A stretch of 57,647 nucleotides of DNA from an uncultured Bacteroides sp. (GTDB taxonomy: Bacteria; Bacteroidota; Bacteroidia; Bacteroidales; Bacteroidaceae), in assembly GCA_944321495.1 (NCBI GenBank), contig CALULP010000022.1, positions 1-57,647 on the forward strand. Reading direction: 5' to 3'. Every line of letters begins with the position of its first letter. Position 1 is the stretch's first letter. Under the pieces are notes generated by a model. The model did not search any database. It was not told the DNA's origin and saw only the letters and a program-made list of their open reading frames with translations. A program made the position numbers and the translations under genes. Positions 8,401-17,411 of the stretch are shown here, one piece after another.

Positions 8401-10682
8401 GAAACTCCGGGTTGTAAGATGCAAGAAAGCTGATAAGTCAATGACTTACCTCCACCCGTCGGCAACAATCCAATGGTTGTCTTATCTGCCAACGTATGGC
8501 TGAGTATGGGTAACTGTCCAGGACGGAATGATGGCTTACGAAATATATCACGAAGAAAATATGTTAGAATTTCCTCACGATCTTTAATAGCCACATAAGA
8601 ACCCGTTCCGTCTTTTTGGACCAGTGGAGGATATTGGATATTCTCTGCCGTGTAAACCATTCGTTCACGTTTTCTGTAATGAGAAGAACGAATCAAATAA
8701 ACAGTACCGGCATCAACATTTAGAGGCAGAGCATCAATGTTATCGCGCAAAAGTATGGAAATGTCCATACAAAGGTCGAAATGCGTCTCTGGCATATTTG
8801 TCGACACTGTATACCCTAAATGTAAGGGGGAATTCTTAAACTCTTCTGTAGAGACTATACACAAATTGATTGGTGGGAATGATTCTTCGCATCCAGCCAA
8901 CGAACATATCTGTTTATATTTTTCCTTTAGATCTGTAATGGCCATTGCTGCACAAGGAACGTCGCGTTCTATGATAGTGATGTTCCATTCTTCGGCATCT
9001 GTTTTAAGAACTCCAGCCATCATTGCCTCGATTATCATTCGTTCTACACGTGCGATGGCAAGTGGAGCAAGAACGATTTGTAATGTATCGAGCCAAGAGC
9101 CAGACAATTTTTTCCCGTAATTCCCTTTAAGAGTTGCAAGATATTTTATAGAAGCAGCATCCGTTTCCCAATTATTCATGAAAGCCATATTGTTAAGCTG
9201 TTCTATGCGATAGGTGTCCCATCCTCCTTGTAAAGCCATCTTGTCACGGCGTTCGTCATTCAGGCGGGAAAAAATATTGGAATGGTAGCGTCTGCCATCC
9301 ATTTCAAGGATGAAACCAGTTCGAGCATCATCATAAGGCATTTCTAAAGCAAAATCTACTCTTTGGTCTTTACTGAATTGCCTGTCTGGAATGTCAACAA
9401 TAGAAGACAAGGGTCTTTGTGGTTCAAACACCTGAATAAGATATTCACTTTGTGTCCCTCTGAGATAACGATCAATGAATCCCTTTTCAAAAGAACTTTC
9501 AAGCATATCCCCATTGTAGAAGTCTGCATTAAAGCGTGGGTCTATGATATGTAAAGCCTCATAGATTTCTTGAACACCAAGCTTGTGGGTGGATTTATAT
9601 TCAACAAGAGCTTCCTTATCAGGCTTAGTTGAAATATTGTATGTATCTGAAAAAAAGTTTTCTAAAAACAGAGGTGCTTTAGTAGGCAAACCACGAGAAA
9701 TGATATTGGCAAGAACTGCAAGTTTTGAATCATTGACTATATTATAGCCAAGAGGAATGTTCGACTTGACATCAAACACAGAAAGCGCATTATAAAGTCC
9801 TTCTGTCTCTTTTGCCTTATCCGATTTAGTGTACTCCTCAGAAACAGAATCAAGTATAAATCCTGCGAAGAACTGCTCTTTCTTATGTGAGTCTTCAATA
9901 CGTTTTCTGATATTCTCGACAGTTTCAATTTGATCAAATTTCTTATAGAAAATGCGCATAGAAATAGTCCAATCACCTTGCCAGGTGCCACGCTCTTTAT
10001 TGAGCGTAGCATACATGATATCAGGTGCCGTAGCTGCGACAAATTCATCAACGCGCCTGTTATTACTGTAATAAGGGCCAACGCAAATGAAATAGTTGTC
10101 ATTCCCAAATAATTGCTGGAATAAATGTATGAATTTTGCCAGTTCAAATGCTTCGACATCAAGAATATTACTAAACAGATGTACTTTTCTTGTGTTAGTT
10201 CTTTTGAAATCACTCGCTTCAAGACTATCAAAATCCTTTATTATAGCACAAACACTATATGAATAATTATAGCATTTTATTACATCCGATGCTCTCTTTG
10301 TAGCAGCAGAAGACGGTTCAACCAAATATATCTGTTTAATGTTTGGCGCCATGTGCTTCTCTTTCAAGAAATCAAGCAAACAGATTGTTGCAATTCCCTG
10401 TCCACATCCCCAATCGAAAACTTCAACCTCCTCACCAAAAACATCAGCTACAGACATACTGTTGAACGCCATGTCCAACTTTGCTTTGTGCATTTTACCA
10501 AAGCTATGCAAATACATATTAAGATGGTCATCGTCATCCAAGATACCTTTGCCACGTTCTAAGTCATCATAGAGCTTATTACGTCTGATTCTGTCTATTG
10601 GAAGCAAAGCTATGGCAGTATCTCTCATTCCAACGAATGAGATGTTTCCACGTTCTTTAAATATCTGTATAAAGTTTGACAT
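5466..10682 (-). CDS. Methyltransferase-like / nuclease-like / RecQ-type helicase fusion
   Basis: 1738 aa, about three times the length of an ordinary RecQ. Residues 85-125 hold a SAM-binding motif I (VFDWGCGQG) and an acidic end to the next strand (YLVEPS). I see no catalytic NPPY-type motif, so methyl transfer is uncertain. Residues 441-495 match the DUF559/Vsr-like PD-(D/E)xK pattern: RVDFALE, then ILEMDGRRYHS, then RRDKMALQGGWDTYRIE. Asp443, Glu460 and Asp462 are the likely metal ligands. A superfamily 2 helicase follows: Walker A PTGGGKS near 741-747, DEVH near 846-849, GLTATAS near 885, and QEAGRGGRD near 1110-1118, the RecQ form of motif VI. I see no four-Cys zinc site of the RecQ C-terminal region. 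The last ~600 residues are unassigned. It starts 2 bases after the DUF1848 stop and ends 3 bases before the coiled-coil gene. It is probably an ATP-dependent DNA translocase that senses or cuts foreign DNA; that role is inference. Confidence 0.88.
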   Translation of the reverse strand: MSNFIQIFKERGNISFVGMRDTAIALLPIDRIRRNKLYDDLERGKGILDDDDHLNMYLHSFGKMHKAKLDMAFNSMSVADVFGEEVEVFDWGCGQGIATICLLDFLKEKHMAPNIKQIYLVEPSSAATKRASDVIKCYNYSYSVCAIIKDFDSLEASDFKRTNTRKVHLFSNILDVEAFELAKFIHLFQQLFGNDNYFICVGPYYSNNRRVDEFVAATAPDIMYATLNKERGTWQGDWTISMRIFYKKFDQIETVENIRKRIEDSHKKEQFFAGFILDSVSEEYTKSDKAKETEGLYNALSVFDVKSNIPLGYNIVNDSKLAVLANIISRGLPTKAPLFLENFFSDTYNISTKPDKEALVEYKSTHKLGVQEIYEALHIIDPRFNADFYNGDMLESSFEKGFIDRYLRGTQSEYLIQVFEPQRPLSSIVDIPDRQFSKDQRVDFALEMPYDDARTGFILEMDGRRYHSNIFSRLNDERRDKMALQGGWDTYRIEQLNNMAFMNNWETDAASIKYLATLKGNYGKKLSGSWLDTLQIVLAPLAIARVERMIIEAMMAGVLKTDAEEWNITIIERDVPCAAMAITDLKEKYKQICSLAGCEESFPPINLCIVSTEEFKNSPLHLGYTVSTNMPETHFDLCMDISILLRDNIDALPLNVDAGTVYLIRSSHYRKRERMVYTAENIQYPPLVQKDGTGSYVAIKDREEILTYFLRDIFRKPSFRPGQLPILSHTLADKTTIGLLPTGGGKSLTYQLSCILQPGVSVIVDPLVSLMVDQIRGLRESRIDVCDCVNSLMNAKEKAKKLNLLQNGTVLFMLLSPERFMMKNFRSSLLTMTKKNHVYFSYGIIDEVHCVSEWGHDFRTSYLHLGRNMINFMHTKSQRPLSIIGLTATASFDVLADVERELTLGGNLTIDSETIVRPESDARPELTYRIVEVRSNFDKLREPSEQYVLTAKSDWELKDIVATEKKNRMYSLLHEIPSDIALLNQNETAETQIAHIPGFESDSFFASDSTQHYPNAGIIFCPHAHGTFGVEDSVKGTHTGISSELRINRQDLEIGTFVGGNHPTGDMKLFNENKKSVMVATKAFGMGIDKPNIRYTIHINHPSSIESYVQEAGRGGRDKKHAISYVLFDPTEYIELTIDKINYIRYRMYRMGQDDPMWLENYKNKFVLADDIRDLCLHNGATKEQIDKIIGIIRENRYLENIDKDINLWFHNNSFRGLYKEKVILWELTDRLLNVMPTRLMEVQGRLRDLTGSEDVCLKVSAPKKSITIISEEDNNKQYGYIYLNTLTPIYKHINFDYNLCSYISSLLIEILSSYPEYTPAYLLKPLEGEDNIVEGIYQAMANADEDGNASVVVSWENNIKQDPEGFEKSVKNAISQISQAQGWTDINEDQYGKLDLKKIDDFEQLIAKITECSGDDKWLRHHAYENIYCDLKTAFCKKRDKNDTDKAIYRLCCIGVVEDVTIDYLSQTYELKIRKRTDEEFKQNMLEFFRKYYSTEQAQKKVNEIDQQKGRNYLDKCLGYLTAFVYDNLEQKRYRAIEDMRIACENSIKERERSGNDEWLKDFIHLYFNSKYARTGYQVKGEPYSLKDDTDSEGKDGFNVVEKYIDIINPEKDKSGSEIDNIKHLYGATLLCLRAHPDNAALQLLFVYCITVLGVGSNETLKSNAYNNYIEGFMALYHHVNSKVWEYIDTFNNHLASKVRDDDDFIKDKLIENGKKTITLFIYDEKINEFTNKYLNL

Positions 10683-10684
10683 TC

Positions 10685-11752
10685 TTACTTTCCTGTTATA
10701 GTATCTGCAAATTTATTATTTTGATGCCTTTCCCAATTCTCCAATGCAATCCGCTTAGTCGTATTGGCATAGCAGTATTCACAAAGATGAGGGCAGGTAT
10801 TATACTCACCAATATCCTTGGATGCCATACACTCACAGAACTGCCGTTGACCAGAATCTTTCTTATGTGTGCTAATAAAATATCGATTATAAGGCAAAAG
10901 GATTACCCCATCTGGCAATTCTGGTTGGCCAAAAAGTGTTGGAGCTGGTATTTCTTCTATCTTTACCTTCATAAATTCCATCAATTCTTTGTCATTCCAT
11001 GCAAGACGAACAATCAGGTCTCCATCTATGCAACGATTATGAATTATACCGTATTTTCTAATATCTATTTTTTCTCCACAGGTCGCTATTTGGAAATTCC
11101 ATTTCCTGTCACGATTCATGGCGGAAAGTTTATCTGCAAATTCTTCCATTTGTACTATATTCCATTCATGGAATGGGATTCCACTGGCTTCAAGATTGCG
11201 CTTTACTTTTTTATATATGGCAATGTCTGCATAACTAAACACCAACTTCTCAGTATAATCTTTCAATTGATCTCCAATATTTTGCACTTTACGTAGCAAA
11301 TCATCTATCGATATGTTATCAGTCAAAATCATTGGATCAAACCGCCATACAACACGACCTTTGCCAAGCTGCTCTACCAACAATTTAAATGTTTCGATTC
11401 GGTTAGCAAGTAAGGGCACTTTCTCTAGTCTTTCATCTTCATAATCATTCAATGTGTATTGGATATAGCAATTTATATTCCGTTCTCTCAAAATATGAAG
11501 ATACGGCAGCAACGGACGAGGATTCTTTGACCAAAAGATAACAAAACGTGTCTTGTCATACGAAACATACGATTTTGCACCGTTGAAAGGATTCGTCCAT
11601 ACAGAATATCCTTTTTTCAACCTATAAAAGAACCAATCAGCATAAAATGCAGGAATGTCAGTACTCCTACTTGCAGAAATAATTAAAGGAGCTTGCATTG
11701 AAACGATGGTTCCGTCATCTATCTTTCTTGAAATCTTAGTCCAATCCGTCAT
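10685..11752 (-). CDS. DUF1848 family protein
   Basis: 355 aa, the usual length for this family. It opens with a conserved ISASRSTDIPAFYADWF stretch near residues 25-41 and ends in a Cys-rich cluster near 312-333: FCECM, then CPHLCEYCYAN. The spacing C-x3-C-x2-C with a nearby C-x-C suggests an iron-sulfur or other metal site. Family members are often described as having a radical-SAM or photoproduct-lyase-like fold. No function is established that I know of. It is the first gene of the operon, and its stop is 2 bases from the helicase start, so the two are almost certainly translated together. I infer a nucleic-acid-modifying or damage-recognising partner of the helicase fusion; the substrate is unknown. 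Confidence 0.85.
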   Translation of the reverse strand: MTDWTKISRKIDDGTIVSMQAPLIISASRSTDIPAFYADWFFYRLKKGYSVWTNPFNGAKSYVSYDKTRFVIFWSKNPRPLLPYLHILRERNINCYIQYTLNDYEDERLEKVPLLANRIETFKLLVEQLGKGRVVWRFDPMILTDNISIDDLLRKVQNIGDQLKDYTEKLVFSYADIAIYKKVKRNLEASGIPFHEWNIVQMEEFADKLSAMNRDRKWNFQIATCGEKIDIRKYGIIHNRCIDGDLIVRLAWNDKELMEFMKVKIEEIPAPTLFGQPELPDGVILLPYNRYFISTHKKDSGQRQFCECMASKDIGEYNTCPHLCEYCYANTTKRIALENWERHQNNKFADTITGK

Positions 11753-11923
11753 AATATTTCGTTTTTTAAAGGCTCAACCGACATTTCGAGTGATATTGTA
11801 AAGAAGAAAACTGCTGAACAATGCGTATATTTGAATAATCACAAACAAATGTATAAGGATAAACAGCTATTTTCTATTTCATGCTTTTGATCTTTACAAC
11901 TACCAATGCTCTCGTGGGGAATA

Positions 11924-11931
11924 CAAAGATA
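11924..11931 (-). promoter_or_regulatory. Candidate promoter of the DUF1848-helicase operon
   Basis: On the minus strand the bases read TATCTTTG, an exact match to the Bacteroidetes -7 element TAnnTTTG, about 170 bases before the DUF1848 start. No clear -33 TTTG lies at the ideal distance. A second -7 match (TACATTTG, 11846-11853) lies closer to the gene and is an alternative. Confidence 0.4.
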
Positions 11932-12166
11932 ACAAAATTATCTTGCATATTAAAATAATAGAACGGATAAAAGCCTGTCCACAATATGGTCATAGCCACG
12001 TTTTTCAGTATGAAGAAACTATCCATTCGCTAACCGGACATAAGCCCTAATCCTGCCACATTATTTACATCCCATCGCTCGCACATCACCAGTTTCCACC
12101 ACTACCCTGTCCGCATATTCTACCTTCCACCTCCTTTCCATAGAATCGAAAGACAAAAGGAGGAGA

Positions 12167-12221
12167 TAAGGAGCGGGTAAGGAGAAGGTAGGCAGAGGGT
12201 AAGAAGCGGGTAAAAAGTCCG
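12167..12221. repeat. 11-bp purine-rich tandem array
   Basis: Five units of 11 bases in a row: TAAGGAGCGGG, TAAGGAGAAGG, TAGGCAGAGGG, TAAGAAGCGGG and TAAAAAGTCCG. Each starts with TA and is almost pure purine on the plus strand. The period is close to one helical turn. It lies between the island and the thiamine operon, beside an inverted repeat. No coding role is apparent. Confidence 0.6.
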
Positions 12222-12417
12222 CAAAATCACTCATAAGCTACTGGTTATAAACGAAGTAGCAGGGTTAAATGTACATCCTTCTGACACAAACTGTAAAAAA
12301 ACGAGAACCGGTGAATGTATATCTTTTTCTGAACGTGTAGAAATAAAAGGAGGGGTAAACAGCAATCTGAATTATGGACAAAGCACATCCCGACATGATA
12401 TTCAACCTGATGGGAGA

Positions 12418-12449
12418 TTTGGTAGTTTGAGATATTTTTCCGTTATTTG
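12418..12449 (+). promoter_or_regulatory. Candidate promoter of the thiamine operon
   Basis: TTTG at 12418-12421 lies 20 bases before the octamer GTTATTTG, which keeps the TTTG half (12446-12449) of the Bacteroidetes -7 element. This would start transcription a few bases before the riboswitch at 12465. The TA half of the -7 element is not matched, so the call is moderate. Confidence 0.4.
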
Positions 12450-12464
12450 CCCACGTTTTGGAAA

Positions 12465-12550
12465 CAAGGGGGTGCCTTGCCCGCAGGCGAAGGCTGAGAT
12501 TATACCCAATGAACCTGATACGGTTAGTACCGTCGGAGGGATTTTCCTTG
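12465..12550 (+). promoter_or_regulatory. TPP riboswitch (thi box)
   Basis: The conserved thi-box core is plain: GGGGGTGCC, then GGCTGAGATTATACCC, then GAACCTGATACGGTTAGTAC and CGTCGGAGGGA. The outer stem P1 pairs CAAGG (12465-12469) with CCTTG (12546-12550). This element binds thiamine pyrophosphate and lowers expression of the downstream genes. About 94 bases separate it from the thiE start, room for an expression platform acting on transcription or on ribosome access. It should control thiE, thiC and possibly thi4. Confidence 0.95.
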
Positions 12551-12644
12551 AGTAACGACATACATGCTGATTTCCCGCCTTTGCCGCCCGGTCCTGCGGT
12601 GGCTCCGTTGTTTCCCTACGTTGTTTCACTAATCGACATGCAGG

Positions 12645-15000
<2,356 letters not shown>

Positions 15001-15001
<1 letters not shown>

Positions 15002-15168
15002 CCGTTGAGTGTACCCCCTCATGTACCGTTGAGTGTACCCCCTCATGTACCGTTGAGCGTACCCTCTCATGTACCGTTGAGCGTACCCCCTCATGTACTG
15101 TTGAGCGTACCCTCTCATGCACCGTTGAGCGTACCCTCTCATGTACCGTTGAGCGTACCCCCTCATGT
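15001..15168. repeat. 24-bp tandem array between thiC and thi4
   Basis: Seven units of 24 bases start at the last base of the thiC stop. The consensus begins ACCGTTGAGCGTACC and ends CTCATGT. Within the unit TGAG and CTCA form a small dyad around a GTAC. Units differ at one to three positions (AGTG/AGCG, CCCC/CTCT). A degenerate eighth copy may follow to about 15195. The array has no spacers, so it is not a CRISPR. It lies inside the thi operon and may act on mRNA folding between thiC and thi4. Confidence 0.9.
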
Positions 15169-15257
15169 ATGCATGTGCGTATCCCCGTTGCGGTACAAAC
15201 AGGCATAGTCCTGCAAAGCAATTCATCTATATCATCTTAACTAATAAATGTATCATT

Positions 15258-16031
15258 ATGATTGAAACAAGAGTATCAAGAGGAATCGTAAGCACTTACA
15301 TGGATAAGTTGCAAAAGAATCTGGAGCTGGATGTAGCCATCGTAGGCGGAGGCCCCTCCGGCATCGTGGCCGCCTACTACCTGGCCAAGGCCGGGCTGCG
15401 GGTTGCCCAGTTCGACCGCAAGCTGGCCCCCGGCGGAGGCATGTGGGGCGGCGCCATGATGTTCAACCAGATTGTCATACAGGAAGAGGCGATGGACATT
15501 GTGCGCGACTTCGACATCAACTACCAGCCCCTGGAGGATGGACTGTACACGATGGACTCCGTGGAAAGCACCTCATCGCTGCTATACCACGCCGTACACG
15601 CCGGGGCCACCATCTTCAACTGCTATTCGGTGGAAGACGTCATCTTCAAGAACAACCAGGTGAGCGGCGTGGTGGTGAACTGGACCCCTGTGCTCAGGGA
15701 AGGCTTGCACGTCGACCCCCTGAACATCCTGGCCAAAGTGGTGGTGGACGGCACGGGGCACGACAGCGAGATTGCTGCCACCGTAGCCCGCAAGAACGGC
15801 ATCCGCCTGGCCACGGATACGGGCGACGTCATCGGCGAACGCTCGCTGGACGTCATTGCCGGCGAGGATGAAGTGGTCAAGGGGACGAAGGAGATTTACC
15901 CGGGACTGTACGTATGCGGCATGGCTGCCTCCGCCGTATCGGGCACTCCCCGCATGGGACCCATCTTCGGCGGCATGCTCATGTCCGGCAAGAAGGTGGC
16001 TACCGAGATTATAGCCCGCTTAGCCCGCTAA
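15258..16031 (+). CDS. thi4: Thi4-type thiazole synthase (His at the sulfur-donor site)
   Basis: 257 aa from the ATG at 15258. Thi4 enzymes make the adenylated thiazole precursor of thiamine from NAD, glycine and sulfur. The N-terminal dinucleotide site reads VAIVGGGPSG (26-35), followed by GGMWGGAMMFN. The C-terminal half holds VDGTGHDSE and GTPRMGPIFGGM. In yeast Thi4 a Cys in the S-C-M-D-P stretch gives up its sulfur; here the matching stretch is GLHVDP with His151. Archaeal and some anaerobic bacterial enzymes with this substitution use free sulfide and turn over repeatedly, so this one probably does too. It follows thiC after the tandem array and is probably riboswitch controlled. Its last 23 bases overlap the convergent ThiE-like gene. 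Confidence 0.9.
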   Translation: MIETRVSRGIVSTYMDKLQKNLELDVAIVGGGPSGIVAAYYLAKAGLRVAQFDRKLAPGGGMWGGAMMFNQIVIQEEAMDIVRDFDINYQPLEDGLYTMDSVESTSSLLYHAVHAGATIFNCYSVEDVIFKNNQVSGVVVNWTPVLREGLHVDPLNILAKVVVDGTGHDSEIAATVARKNGIRLATDTGDVIGERSLDVIAGEDEVVKGTKEIYPGLYVCGMAASAVSGTPRMGPIFGGMLMSGKKVATEIIARLAR

Positions 16032-16596
16032 GCACTACCTTCGCATCGGCCGGCGTGCGGCAGCTCTGCCACACTGCCCCCAGCAAGGCTATGCCCCCAA
16101 AGCCCCAGGCACGTACCTGGGGCATTTTCTTTGCCGATACGCCGCCCAGCGCGACGACCTTGCGGTCGATGATGCCCTGCTTCGCCGCCTCGTCCAGCGC
16201 CCCGGGGGCAAATGCCGCCCGGTACCCGGCCTTGGACAGGCTGTCGAACACGGGGCTGAGGAACACGTAGTCCACGGATGTCTTATGCCGCGCCACCTCG
16301 TCCAACGAGTGGCACGAGCGGCTGACAACCCCCTTGAAGCCCGTGGGGGCCAGCGGGTTGCGGCTGTTCAGGTGTATCCCGCCGATGCCATAACGTGCCT
16401 GCAAGCCGAAGTGGTCGTGCAAGGATATGCGTGGGTAATACTTGGCCGGCAGACATTCTATCAGGGCTGCCAGTTCGCCCGCCGTGCACCCGGGCTTGCG
16501 CAGGTGGATGCGATCGGCTCCATGCTCCAGCAACGCAGCCAGCATGGCAGCCTCGTCGGGAAGGAACTCCGGGGCAGTTATCACAATCACCCTCAT
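16009..16596 (-). CDS. Second ThiE/TenI-like protein
   Basis: 195 aa from the ATG at 16596, which overlaps the thiD stop as ATGA. The fold is that of ThiE and TenI: RIHLRKPG, ISLHDHFGLQARYGIGGIHL, SRSCHSLDEVA, DYVFLSPVFDS and KVVALGGV. The loop that reads GP-x-F-x-T-x-TK in ThiE reads SPVFDSLSKAG here, and the His that TenI has in this loop is Ser. It may therefore be neither a standard synthase nor a standard TenI tautomerase. Position after thiD argues for a thiamine role, perhaps salvage. Its 3' end overlaps thi4 by 23 bases in convergent orientation. It has no riboswitch of its own that I can see. Confidence 0.75.
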   Translation of the reverse strand: MRVIVITAPEFLPDEAAMLAALLEHGADRIHLRKPGCTAGELAALIECLPAKYYPRISLHDHFGLQARYGIGGIHLNSRNPLAPTGFKGVVSRSCHSLDEVARHKTSVDYVFLSPVFDSLSKAGYRAAFAPGALDEAAKQGIIDRKVVALGGVSAKKMPQVRAWGFGGIALLGAVWQSCRTPADAKVVLSGLSGL

Positions 16597-17411
16597 GATT
16601 GCCCGGGCATCAGCGGATAATTGTCGGGGAAATGCCACACAGGGCCGTTGCCCTGCCCTACATGGAGATATTGGCCGGCAGCGATGGCACGGTCCATGTA
16701 GTCCTTGGCGCTGGCAATGGCTTCGGCCAGCTCCTGCCCCTGCCCCAAGTAAGTGGCGATGGCCGAAGACAAGGTGCACCCGGTGCCATGCAGGTTCTTG
16801 GTTTCCACACGGGGGCTGCTGAAGTAATGGAACTGCCCGTCGAACAGCACATCCACCATCTCATTGCCTTCCAGGTGCCCGCCCTTCAGCAGGAACGCGC
16901 AGTGGTATTGCTGCCACAAGGCTATGGCAGCCTGCTTCATGTCGTCAGTGGTACGTACCTCCTTGCCCAGCAATACGGAGGCTTCGGCAAGGTTGGGCGT
17001 GGCCACCTTGCACTGGGGCAGCAAGAAGAGGCGCAACGCCTCCACAGCCTTGTCCTCCGTGAGCTTATGCCCGCCGGTAGACATCATCACAGGGTCGAGC
17101 ACGATGGGAATGTCTTTCCGCTTGAGAAGCGCGTAGCTGATAGCCTTCACCGTGTTGTATTGTCCGGTCATGCCCACCTTTACGGAAGCCACGTCCAGGT
17201 CGTTGAGCACCGCTTTGATTTGCTCGGTCACAACCACCGGTGGCAGGCAATTGGTCTTGGCCACCCCGCGTGTATTTTGTACTGTAATGGCTGTAATGGC
17301 TGTTGCCGCATAGCCTCCCAATGCCGATATGGTCTTGATGTCGGCCTGTATGCCTGCTCCGCCAGAGGGGTCGGAACCGGCAATGGATAATATAATCGGG
17401 GGTACGTTCAT
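16593..17411 (-). CDS. thiD: Hydroxymethylpyrimidine (phosphate) kinase
   Basis: 272 aa from the ATG at 17411, inside the uvrA stop (ATGA). ThiD phosphorylates HMP and HMP-phosphate to the diphosphate used by ThiE. Ribokinase-fold landmarks are clear: ILSIAGSDPSGGAGIQADIK at the N-terminus, VKVGMTG, VLDPVM, TPNLAEA, LLKGGH and the anion hole with catalytic Asp region NLHGTGCTLSSAIA. It is the middle gene of uvrA-thiD-thiE-like, joined at both ends by 4-base overlaps. This couples its translation to a DNA repair gene rather than to the riboswitch operon across the way. Confidence 0.94.
   Translation of the reverse strand: MNVPPIILSIAGSDPSGGAGIQADIKTISALGGYAATAITAITVQNTRGVAKTNCLPPVVVTEQIKAVLNDLDVASVKVGMTGQYNTVKAISYALLKRKDIPIVLDPVMMSTGGHKLTEDKAVEALRLFLLPQCKVATPNLAEASVLLGKEVRTTDDMKQAAIALWQQYHCAFLLKGGHLEGNEMVDVLFDGQFHYFSSPRVETKNLHGTGCTLSSAIATYLGQGQELAEAIASAKDYMDRAIAAGQYLHVGQGNGPVWHFPDNYPLMPGQS

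Larger units (their letters stand above)
11753..12464. other. Intergenic region at the island/core border
   Basis: About 700 bases separate the minus-strand island operon from the riboswitch-led thiamine operon. The left part is AT-rich and holds the candidate operon promoter. The middle holds an inverted repeat (CTACCTTC near 12120 with GAAGGTAG near 12184, and CCTCCTTT with AAAGGAGG inside it) and an 11-bp purine-rich array. The right part holds the candidate thi promoter. Base composition changes from AT-rich to GC-rich across this stretch. I see no integrase, tRNA or clear attachment repeat. Confidence 0.6.

Noticed and set aside
5466..10682. Shango, whose helicase component is RecQ-like
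   Set aside because: From memory, that system needs a TerB-domain protein and an ATPase; neither is present, and the fused domains here differ. A direct alignment would settle it.
11874..12026. 50-codon minus-strand frame in the island border
   Set aside because: No ribosome site, overlaps the likely operon promoter, and its residue pattern is what AT-rich noise gives.
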